Below are positions 1-5,040 of a stretch of DNA of 5,040 bases, in pieces. The stretch lies in NCBI GenBank assembly GCA_030652715.1, contig JAUSQB010000060.1, positions 1 to 5,040 on the forward strand, written 5' to 3'. The notes beneath the pieces are model-generated. The model was not told where the DNA came from. It worked only from the letters and a program-made list of their open reading frames with translations, and did not search any database. The position numbers and the translations under genes were made by a program. The stretch comes from Rugosibacter sp. (GTDB lineage Bacteria; Pseudomonadota; Gammaproteobacteria; Burkholderiales; Rhodocyclaceae). Numbering within the stretch: position 1 is the first letter of the stretch; each line of letters opens with the position of its first letter.

Positions 1-2433
1 CAGATGGGCTTTCCCGGCTATTTTTTGATCGTTGCCGACTTCATCAACTGGGCGAAAAACAACGGCGTGCCGGTGGGCCCGGGCCGCGGCTCCGGCGCGG
101 GCTCGCTGGTGGCTTACAGCCTCGGGATTACCGATCTTGACCCGCTGCGTTATGAGCTGCTGTTTGAGCGCTTCCTGAACCCTGAACGCGTCTCGATGCC
201 TGACTTTGACATCGACTTTTGCCAGGAAGGCCGCGACCGGGTCATTGATTATGTGAAGAAAAAATACGGCGCGCATGCGGTATCGCAAATTGCCACTTTC
301 GGCACCCTCGCGGCAAAGGCCGTGATTCGCGATGTCGGCCGCGTGCTTGATCTGGGTTTTAATTTTGTCGATCAGTTTGCCAAGCTCATCCCGAATGAAC
401 TCGGCATCAACCTCAAAGATGCGCTGGATAAAGAGCCGCTGATACGCCAGCGCATCGACAGCGAAGAAGAAATTGCCGAGTTGTGGTCTTTGGCCATCAA
501 GCTCGAAGGCCTCACGCGCAATGTGGGCATGCATGCCGGTGGCGTGTTGATTGCGCCGGGCAAGCTCACCGACTTTTGCCCGCTGTATGCCGCTGCAGGC
601 ACCGACTCGGTCATTTCGCAATTCGACAAGGACGATGTAGAAAAAGCTGGGCTAGTTAAATTTGACTTTCTGGGTTTGCGCACGCTGACCAACCTCGACG
701 AAGCCGTGCGGCTGGCAAAAGAAGTCGAAGGCGTCGATATCAATCTGGAAACCCTGCCGCTGGATGATCGCGAAACCTACGACACGATTTTCAAAAGCGC
801 GAACACCACCTCGGTATTCCAGTTTGAATCCGGCGGCATGAAAGAAACGCTGGTGCAAGCCAAGCCTGACCGGCTAGAAGATTTGATCGCGCTCAATGCC
901 CTCTATCGCCCGGGGCCTATGGATTTCATTCCCAATTTTGTGGCGCGCAAACATGGCCGCGAGCGCGTGATTTATCCTCATCCGAGTCTGGAGCGCGTGT
1001 TATCCACCACCTACGGCATCATGGTGTATCAAGAACAGGTGATGCAAACCGCGCAGGTCGTGGCGGGCTACAGCCTTGGTGGCGCAGACCTCTTGCGCCG
1101 TGCGATGGGGAAAAAGAAAAAAGAGGAAATGGATGAGCAGCGCGCCGTGTTTGTCGAGGGTGCTGGCAAAAATCATATCGGCGAAGTTCAGGCCAACGAG
1201 ATTTTCGACGTCATGGAAAAATTCGCGGGCTACGGATTCAACAAGTCCCACGCTGCCGCTTATTCGCTGGTGGCGTATCACACCGGCTGGCTCAAGTGCC
1301 ATCATCCGGCCGCATTCGCCGCCGCCACGCTGTCGTCGGAAATGGCCAACACCGACAAGATTCAGTTCTTTTTCAAGGATGCGACAGACAACGGCCTGGT
1401 CTTTTTGCCGCCGGACATTAACGCCAGCGGCGTGCGCTTTCGCCCCATTGACAGCAAAACCATCCGCTATGGCCTGGGCGCACTCAAAGGCACAGGCGAG
1501 GCCGCGCTCACGGTGATTTTGAAAGCGCGGGAAGCCGACGGCCCCTTCACCGATTTGTTTGATTTTTGCCGTCGGCTCGATAAGCGCGTGGTCAACCGCC
1601 GCGTGATCGAATCGCTCATCCGCGCAGGCGCCTTTGACAGCATTGATAATCACCGTGCCAAACTGCTCGCCTCTGTCAGCATTGCGCTGGACGCCGCCGA
1701 GCAAGCCGAGCGCAACGCCCTGCAAAGCGGTTTGTTTGACACCCAGGAGAGCAGCGACGCGCAAGCCACCGCACATTACGTCACCAGCGCGCGCTGGACT
1801 GAACGGGAGCAGCTGCTGCACGAAAAAGCGGCGCTGGGGTTTTTCCTCTCTGGCCATCCTTACCATGCCTATGCCGCCGAATTGTCGGCGTTCGTGAAAC
1901 GGCGTCTCGGGCAAGTCGAACCGCAGCGCGACCCGGTATTGCTCGCCGGGATTGTAACCGCCTCTCGCACCCAGATGACCCGTCGCGGCAAAATGGCCAT
2001 CGTCACGCTGGACGATGGCAGCACGCAAATCGAAGTCACCGTGTTTAACGAACTATGGGAAGCCGAACGCAGCAAGATCAAGGACGATGAGCTATTACTG
2101 GTCGAAGGCAAAGTGCAAAAAGACGATTACAGCGGCGGCCTGCGCGTCACGGTTGAAAAGCTCTTCACGCTGAGTGAGGCCCGTGGCCGCTTTGCCCGCA
2201 GCCTGCAGCTCACCATGAACGGCGGCTCGGACGTTGCCAGTGCCAAGCGCCTGCAAACCCTGCTTGCTCCCTTCCGTCCCGGCCCCTGCCCGATCCGCCT
2301 GCGCTATACCAACAGCGAAGCCACCGCCGAACTGCCCATGCCCGACGCCTGGCGCGTACAGCTGGACGACACCCTGATCACCGGCCTGAGCGAATGGCTC
2401 ACGCCGGAAAACGTGAAGATTCTTTACAACTAA
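1..2433 (+). CDS. dnaE: DNA polymerase III subunit alpha (DnaE), C-terminal 810 codons; 5' end outside window
   Basis: Catalytic subunit of the replicative DNA polymerase III holoenzyme; it extends primers in the cytoplasm at the replication fork. The frame is open from base 1, so the start lies upstream. Counting from the Met at base 4, the fingers/palm motif GPGRGSGAGS is at residues 25-34. The catalytic aspartates are visible as PDFDID (D67, D69) and in KFDFLGLRTL (D221). These match E. coli D401, D403 and D555 with a constant offset of 334, so about 335 N-terminal residues (the PHP domain and the start of the palm) are missing. A helix-hairpin-helix segment with GTGEAA follows near residue 497. 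QSGLF at 574-578 fits the beta-clamp binding motif. An OB-fold (about 645-720, containing VTLDDGSTQIEVTVF) and the C-terminal tau-binding region complete the protein. No frameshift or lost catalytic residue is seen. The family assignment is secure. Confidence 0.98.
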   Translation, partial: QMGFPGYFLIVADFINWAKNNGVPVGPGRGSGAGSLVAYSLGITDLDPLRYELLFERFLNPERVSMPDFDIDFCQEGRDRVIDYVKKKYGAHAVSQIATFGTLAAKAVIRDVGRVLDLGFNFVDQFAKLIPNELGINLKDALDKEPLIRQRIDSEEEIAELWSLAIKLEGLTRNVGMHAGGVLIAPGKLTDFCPLYAAAGTDSVISQFDKDDVEKAGLVKFDFLGLRTLTNLDEAVRLAKEVEGVDINLETLPLDDRETYDTIFKSANTTSVFQFESGGMKETLVQAKPDRLEDLIALNALYRPGPMDFIPNFVARKHGRERVIYPHPSLERVLSTTYGIMVYQEQVMQTAQVVAGYSLGGADLLRRAMGKKKKEEMDEQRAVFVEGAGKNHIGEVQANEIFDVMEKFAGYGFNKSHAAAYSLVAYHTGWLKCHHPAAFAAATLSSEMANTDKIQFFFKDATDNGLVFLPPDINASGVRFRPIDSKTIRYGLGALKGTGEAALTVILKAREADGPFTDLFDFCRRLDKRVVNRRVIESLIRAGAFDSIDNHRAKLLASVSIALDAAEQAERNALQSGLFDTQESSDAQATAHYVTSARWTEREQLLHEKAALGFFLSGHPYHAYAAELSAFVKRRLGQVEPQRDPVLLAGIVTASRTQMTRRGKMAIVTLDDGSTQIEVTVFNELWEAERSKIKDDELLLVEGKVQKDDYSGGLRVTVEKLFTLSEARGRFARSLQLTMNGGSDVASAKRLQTLLAPFRPGPCPIRLRYTNSEATAELPMPDAWRVQLDDTLITGLSEWLTPENVKILYN

Positions 2434-2457
2434 ACCCAAAAATTAAACTCTACAAAT

Positions 2458-2952
2458 ATGCTCACCCGCATCGATAACGCCCTGCTCGACACCCTGTGCG
2501 CCGACGCCGCCGCCAGCCCGCGTCGGCGCAAAAACCTTAACCTGCACACCAGCGACACGGCGCTTGCGCACCGCCTGCTCAACGCCGTGCAAACCGACTC
2601 CTACATCGCTCCGCATCGGCATTTGGATCCGAGCAAGGATGAGACCTTCGTCGTGCTGCGCGGGCTGATGGGCTTGCTGATATTCGACGAAGCCGGAAAC
2701 GTCACTGAACAAATAAAAATCGGCTCTGGCAGGACGGCGAATAGTGCCGAAAACACCGCCCTCGGCGCCGATATTCCCGCCGGCACATGGCACACCTCGT
2801 TCGCCCTCGTGCCAGATACCGTCATTTTGGAGGCCAAAGCAGGACCATATCATCCGCTGACTGAAGCCGAACGCGCACCCTGGGCACCGGCGGAAAACAC
2901 GCCGGAAGCAGCAACGCGTCTTGCCAGCTGGCATGCTTTATTTGAAGTTTGA
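2458..2952 (+). CDS. WbuC-like cupin-fold metalloprotein
   Basis: A 164-residue small cupin protein resembling the WbuC family, which is often found in O-antigen or other polysaccharide loci but whose reaction is not established. The metal site of a cupin is visible: PHRH (H53, H55) and E62 in the first cupin motif, then G-x-W-H (H112) in the second, after PAG at 107-109. The N-terminal LTRID and the RRRKNLNLH segment are also typical of the family. There is no signal peptide, so it is probably cytoplasmic. It starts 24 bases after the dnaE stop and is in the same reading frame, so the ATG at 2458 is the only ATG available. No clear Shine-Dalgarno sequence precedes it; the leader is A/T-rich. 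It may be cotranscribed with dnaE. Its stop codon overlaps the -35 element of the toxin-antitoxin promoter. The family call is fairly sure; the function is unknown. Confidence 0.85.
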   Translation: MLTRIDNALLDTLCADAAASPRRRKNLNLHTSDTALAHRLLNAVQTDSYIAPHRHLDPSKDETFVVLRGLMGLLIFDEAGNVTEQIKIGSGRTANSAENTALGADIPAGTWHTSFALVPDTVILEAKAGPYHPLTEAERAPWAPAENTPEAATRLASWHALFEV

Positions 2953-2977
2953 CATGGTAATGCATCTGCATTACCAT
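2949..2977 (+). promoter_or_regulatory. Predicted sigma-70 promoter of the prlF-yhaV operon
   Basis: A perfect -35 hexamer TTGACA at 2949-2954 is followed after 17 bases by TACCAT at 2972-2977, which matches the -10 consensus at four of six positions. Transcription would begin around 2984, about 35 bases before the antitoxin start codon. The -35 overlaps the stop codon of the upstream cupin gene, so the toxin-antitoxin pair has its own promoter and need not rely on read-through. Predicted from sequence only. Confidence 0.7.
2954..2977. promoter_or_regulatory. Operator-like perfect inverted repeat over the promoter
   Basis: The arms ATGGTAATGCA (2954-2964) and TGCATTACCAT (2967-2977) are perfect reverse complements separated by TC. 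The repeat begins at the last base of the -35 and ends with the last base of the -10, so a protein bound there would block RNA polymerase. PrlF-type antitoxins are AbrB-fold dimers known to repress their own operon together with YhaV, which makes this the likely binding site. It has no T-tract and is not G+C-rich, so a terminator is unlikely. Confidence 0.75.
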
Positions 2978-3000
2978 CACTGGACTCTAACAGCACCACA

Positions 3001-3010
3001 AAGGATGAGG
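3001..3010 (+). promoter_or_regulatory. Ribosome binding site of the antitoxin gene
   Basis: AAGGATGAGG lies 8 bases before the ATG at 3019 and supports that start. Another ATG at 3011-3013 is in a different frame and too close to this purine tract to be used. Confidence 0.7.
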
Positions 3011-3018
3011 ATGCCGTC

Positions 3019-3342
3019 ATGCCTGCCACCCTGCAACTTGAATCAACCCTGACTGATCGCTACCAAACCACCGTCCCCGACGGTGTGCGACGCGCACTCA
3101 ATCTTGGCAAGCGTGACCGTATCCGCTATCTCGTGCAAAGCGACGGGTCAGTTATGCTGCAGCGTGCAGAGGATGCTGATGACCCAGCGCTGGACAGCTT
3201 CCTGAATTTTCTGGCACAAGATATTCAAGCACACCCACAACATATCGCTGCGCTTGATAAAGACCTAAGCAAGCGCATGCGCAACCTGACCAAGGGCGTG
3301 AAGGCTGACCTCAATGCCCCGCTTGACCCTGCCGACGAATGA
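3019..3342 (+). CDS. prlF: Type II antitoxin, PrlF/SohA family (AbrB fold)
   Basis: A 107-residue antitoxin, close in length to E. coli PrlF/SohA (about 111 residues). The N-terminal half is a SpoVT/AbrB-type swapped-hairpin DNA-binding domain (about residues 7-50): ESTLTDRYQTTVPDGVRRAL, then LGKRDRIRYLVQSDGSVML. The C-terminal half is a charged region that would wrap around the toxin, as expected for the family. By homology it neutralises YhaV by direct binding and represses its own promoter through the inverted repeat just upstream. It has a good Shine-Dalgarno sequence 8 bases before the start. Its stop codon overlaps the toxin start as ATGA (3339-3342), so translation of toxin is probably coupled to that of antitoxin. 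The family assignment is confident; activity is inferred. Confidence 0.9.
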   Translation: MPATLQLESTLTDRYQTTVPDGVRRALNLGKRDRIRYLVQSDGSVMLQRAEDADDPALDSFLNFLAQDIQAHPQHIAALDKDLSKRMRNLTKGVKADLNAPLDPADE

Positions 3343-3839
3343 CGCAGGCCAATGAGGCCATCGTTGTTAATGGCTGGCGTCTTTTTGCGCACCCCTTGTT
3401 TCTGCACCAACTGGAAACCTTGATCGCCAAGGTTGAGAACCTCAAAGCCAAAGGCCCCAAAACCTATCGCCAGAAGAACAGCACCAAACGCCTGGCGGCG
3501 ATCACCACGCTGGCGCTGGAAGTGATACCCGACGACCCGACACGACCGGAATACCGACAAGGCAGCACATTGGGCACACATCGCAAGCACTGGTTTCGCG
3601 CCAAGTTCTATCAGCAATACCGCCTGTTCTTTCGCTATCACGCCACTGACCGCATTATTGTTTATGCATCGATCAACGACGAAGACAGCAAACGCGCCTA
3701 TGAAAGCAGCGATGATGCGTATCTCGTGTTTCGCAAGATGCTTGACAATGGTCACCCACCAGAAGATTGGGCGGCGTTGCTGAAAGAAGCAAGTGCTACT
3801 TCAAAGCGCTTGAGCTCACTTATCACACCGGAGCGTTAG
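3339..3839 (+). CDS. yhaV: Type II toxin, YhaV family ribonuclease
   Basis: A 166-residue toxin of the YhaV family (RelE-like superfamily). The E. coli homologue is a ribosome-associated mRNA-cleaving enzyme that arrests growth when free of PrlF. Family features visible here are the N-terminal VNGWRLFAHPLF, a lysine-rich helix (LKAKGPKTYRQKNSTKRLAA), the core RAKFYQQYRLFFRYH, IVYASINDEDSKRAYESSDDAY, and the C-terminal signature MLDNGHPPEDWAALLKEA. The start overlaps the antitoxin stop by four bases. There is no separate Shine-Dalgarno sequence of note, which fits translational coupling and keeps toxin below antitoxin. From memory of the E. coli protein (about 154 residues), this one has roughly a dozen extra C-terminal residues (SATSKRLSSLITPER). 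The frame is intact and the module looks functional. No terminator is evident after it. Confidence 0.9.
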   Translation: MTQANEAIVVNGWRLFAHPLFLHQLETLIAKVENLKAKGPKTYRQKNSTKRLAAITTLALEVIPDDPTRPEYRQGSTLGTHRKHWFRAKFYQQYRLFFRYHATDRIIVYASINDEDSKRAYESSDDAYLVFRKMLDNGHPPEDWAALLKEASATSKRLSSLITPER

Positions 3840-4197
3840 TCGGGAGCGAAGGTAAGCATAGACGAAGAAAGTCGGCGCTGGTGAAACGGCGTCAATCCAA
3901 AAACTGCTTCGCTGTGCCTTGCTTAAGGGAATCACGCCACCACCAGCTGCCACAGCGAGGTCACTTCCGCCACACGCGCGGCGTGCAACGGATGGAGTAT
4001 CGTGTCTGACCCTATTCCACGCCAGAGATCTGGAGCACTCGACAAACAGATGCGGGGGGAATAAGGGCTGCCCTGCAACTGGACGAACATGTACGGAACC
4101 GTGCCTTCCGCTGGTGTTTTCTGGGTAAAAGGTTTCAACAACTACTAGATGGTAGGGATCAGTCTTAGGCATAGGCGTTTGATAGTGGGTCGGATTT
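3840..4197. other. Gene-free junction between the toxin-antitoxin operon and the cassette array
   Basis: No reading frame here has both a credible start signal and recognisable protein features, and no tRNA, terminator or clear attC was found. Minor items are a small hairpin CACGC-GCG-GCGTG at 3973-3985 and CGTGTCTGACCCT at 4001-4013. The latter resembles sequence I associate with REP/RAYT elements in proteobacteria, but a single copy without a clear hairpin is weak evidence. The stretch may be eroded remains of former cassettes or of a mobile element; this cannot be decided from the window. Confidence 0.5.
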
Positions 4198-4599
4198 CTA
4201 AGGTAGCAAGTCATCTTTGCCATTTCTATACCCCCCGAAAACAAAGGGGTGTAAAGGGCGGATAGAAAAGCCGTAATGGTGTTGCCCGCTTTCATGATCT
4301 TGTTTAAGTAGTGCTACCAGTTCTTCTTTGGTGTGAAGTTTTCGATAGTGTCGGTGAACTTTCACCCAATAACCTTCGTGTCCAACGAACCGATGCACTT
4401 CACGTTTTAGTAGCTCACCCTCTCCTTTGTCATTAATGGACCAGAGAAGAATTGATTTACCTTGCAAGGTATTTGTAGTATTTGCTTTGAACTTTGGTGT
4501 GGTGCTAAATCTCTTGTGAATTTCAGCCACTATCTGACTGTGATAAGCCACAAGTTCTTCATCGGTGATTTCGGAGAAGTTAACCATACGATTTTCCAT
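4198..4599 (-). CDS. Hypothetical protein in integron cassette (133 residues, His-rich)
   Basis: I do not recognise this protein family. It has no signal peptide or membrane segment, so it is probably cytoplasmic. The N-terminal part (about residues 8-30, FSEITDEELVAYHSQIVAEI) is a predicted amphipathic helix. The middle contains LLWSIND (51-57), which could be a beta strand. The C-terminal half is basic and aromatic and carries most of the 11 histidines, including HRHYRKLH at 82-89 and QHHYGF at 106-111. The first ATG lies 19 bases past the attC crossover and lacks a Shine-Dalgarno sequence. The ATG at residue 5 (4587-4585), preceded by a weak GGAAAA, is an alternative start. G+C is about 42%, clearly below dnaE, which fits an acquired cassette. 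Its position directly after an attC and in cassette orientation supports it being real. No attC follows it. Confidence 0.7.
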   Translation of the reverse strand: MENRMVNFSEITDEELVAYHSQIVAEIHKRFSTTPKFKANTTNTLQGKSILLWSINDKGEGELLKREVHRFVGHEGYWVKVHRHYRKLHTKEELVALLKQDHESGQHHYGFSIRPLHPFVFGGYRNGKDDLLP

Positions 4600-4612
4600 A
4601 CGCTAATGTTTG

Positions 4613-4690
4613 GCCCAACGTTCAAATTCACCCGACGGCGGAAGCGGGCGAAGCCCGCTGTAGCCGGTCGGGTGGAATGCAGTGTTAGGC
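4613..4690 (-). other. attC recombination site (59-base element), complete, 78 bp
   Basis: Reading the minus strand, the site begins with the R'' core GCCTAAC (4690-4684) and ends with the R' core GTTGGGC (4619-4613); both fit RYYYAAC and GTTRRRY. The inner L boxes are also paired: ACCCGAC (4630-4636) with GTCGGGT (4667-4673). The flanks TTCAAATTC and GGAATGCAGT pair imperfectly, with an unpaired extra base as expected for the extrahelical bases that set strand choice. The centre is a 7-bp stem AGCGGGC/GCCCGCT (4643-4659) with a GAA loop. The site sits 12 bases after the stop codon of the lipoprotein gene, the normal place for the attC of that cassette. An IntI integrase would cut after the G at 4619. 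Confidence 0.93.
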
Positions 4691-4702
4691 GAGACGCGCA
4701 AT

Positions 4703-4975
4703 TTATTTACAGCTAAATTGAACCTCTGCGCCAGCGTAAGATGAGTAGGGTGTGTATGGCTTTGCGCTAGAGCTTTGCACGACCATTTGCTTTCCTTGCT
4801 TCGCACAGAACGCGGCCGCCTCTTTCAATATCTCGACCTTCGTTGAGCTTCCGTTGTACGCCATCATGTCCTCTTTCTCGTAGACGTATTGGCCGCCTCC
4901 GAGGTCAACGATGCCGGAATTTGTTGCGCAGCCGAAAAGCATGAGCAGGGCGGCTGCAGAAATAATGATTCGCAT
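4703..4975 (-). CDS. Small predicted lipoprotein in integron cassette (90 residues)
   Basis: The N terminus MRIIISAAALLMLFGC is a short lipoprotein signal peptide with the lipidated cysteine at residue 16. The lipobox is LFGC, whose Phe at -2 is slightly unusual. Residue +2 is Ala rather than Asp, so outer membrane anchoring is likely. The mature part of about 75 residues has GGGQYVYEKEDMMAY (26-40), a helix EILKEAAAFCAKQGKQ (48-63), then a Ser/Tyr-rich stretch and AEVQFSCK at the end. Cys57 and Cys89 could form a disulphide in the periplasm. Similar short lipoproteins of unknown function are common cargo of integron arrays, but I cannot name a family. A strong AAGGAG lies 5 bases before the ATG, and the stop is 12 bases from the attC. 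This is a well-formed cassette gene; its function is unknown. Confidence 0.85.
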   Translation of the reverse strand: MRIIISAAALLMLFGCATNSGIVDLGGGQYVYEKEDMMAYNGSSTKVEILKEAAAFCAKQGKQMVVQSSSAKPYTPYSSYAGAEVQFSCK

Positions 4976-4980
4976 ATTTT

Positions 4981-4986
4981 CTCCTT
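4981..4986 (-). promoter_or_regulatory. Ribosome binding site of the cassette lipoprotein gene
   Basis: AAGGAG on the minus strand with a 5-base spacer to the ATG at 4975-4973. It lies inside the cassette leader, about 13 bases past the attC core, so the cassette carries its own translation signal. Confidence 0.8.
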
Positions 4987-4998
4987 AATGGTTGATGG

Positions 4999-5040
4999 GC
5001 CTAACGTAGAAGTCACCGGCGCTGCGCGGCTTTATCGCGC
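4999..5040 (-). other. attC site, partial, cut by the right edge of the window
   Basis: GCCTAAC at 4999-5005 is the complement of the R' core GTTAGGC. It is followed by an L-box-like AGAAGTCACCGG and by the start of a central stem: GCGCG (5024-5028) pairs with CGCGC (5036-5040) around a 7-base loop. The other arm and the R'' core should lie within about 40 bases to the right. This site belongs to the preceding, unseen cassette and shows that the array continues. Confidence 0.82.

Larger units (their letters stand above)
4619..5004 (-). mobile_element. Integron gene cassette, 386 bp, carrying the lipoprotein gene
   Basis: The unit between the two predicted G/TT crossover points (after G5005 and after G4619, minus strand) is a standard single-gene cassette. 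It has a short leader, one gene almost filling the unit, and its own attC at the 3' end. It would be excised as a 386-bp circle by an integron integrase. No promoter of its own is obvious in the leader, so expression probably depends on a promoter further up the array, outside the window. Confidence 0.88.

Noticed and set aside
1000..2028. Long minus-strand open frame of 342 codons opposite dnaE
   Set aside because: It is antisense to conserved DnaE polymerase sequence, shows no protein motif, and long antisense frames are common opposite G+C-rich genes.
2954..2977. Inverted repeat read as a terminator for dnaE-wbuC
   Set aside because: The stem is A/T-rich, the loop is only 2 bases and no T-run follows. 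Its overlap with the -10 and the start at the end of TTGACA fit an operator far better.
3832..3845. GCGTTAGTCGGG at the end of yhaV as an attC core
   Set aside because: GTTAGTC breaks the GTTRRRY pattern at the sixth base and no partner core or stem is found nearby.
4130..4197. Possible degenerate attC after the last cassette gene (GCCTAAG and GTTGAAAC on the minus strand)
   Set aside because: Neither core fits RYYYAAC or GTTRRRY, and no paired L boxes or central stem lie between them.
3840..4197. Group II intron or IS remnant in the junction
   Set aside because: No domain V hairpin, reverse transcriptase motif, transposase motif or terminal inverted repeat could be seen.
4230..4250. CCCC...GGGG hairpin considered as a terminator
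   Set aside because: It lies inside the coding region of the 133-residue protein, has a short stem with a 9-base loop, and lacks a T-tract on either strand.
3816..4295. Minus-strand open frame of 159 codons covering the junction
   Set aside because: It overlaps the end of yhaV and nearly 100 bases of the cassette gene, has no ribosome binding site, and its composition shows no fold or family pattern. Other short frames in the same stretch are no better.

Overview
The window looks like chromosomal DNA of a Gram-negative proteobacterium. A betaproteobacterium is my best guess, from the general look of the DnaE sequence, the high G+C of the core genes and the presence of integron cassettes; this is inference, as no marker here fixes the taxon. 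The left half is ordinary core chromosome. It holds the C-terminal 810 codons of dnaE (replicative DNA polymerase III alpha subunit), cut by the window's left edge, followed 24 bases later by a WbuC-type cupin gene.

Next, at 2949-3839, is a complete type II toxin-antitoxin module of the PrlF/YhaV family. Its two genes overlap by ATGA. Just upstream is a near-consensus sigma-70 promoter (TTGACA, 17 bases, TACCAT) whose spacer and -10 element are covered by a perfect 11-bp inverted repeat. This is the expected layout for an autorepressed toxin-antitoxin operon.

Positions 3840-4197 hold no convincing gene. Everything to the right is on the minus strand and is organised as integron gene cassettes. 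A complete attC recombination site lies at 4613-4690 and the start of a second at 4999-5040. Between their crossover points is a 386-bp cassette encoding a 90-residue predicted lipoprotein. Beyond the complete attC lies a second cassette gene, a histidine-rich 133-residue protein of unknown function with about 42% G+C. I could not find an attC after it, so it looks like the last, possibly truncated, cassette of the array. The array reads towards dnaE, so its integrase and attI, if present, should lie beyond the right edge.

The window is therefore a junction between a core region (dnaE and wbuC-like), a self-regulated toxin-antitoxin pair, and the distal end of an integron cassette array carrying two uncharacterised proteins.
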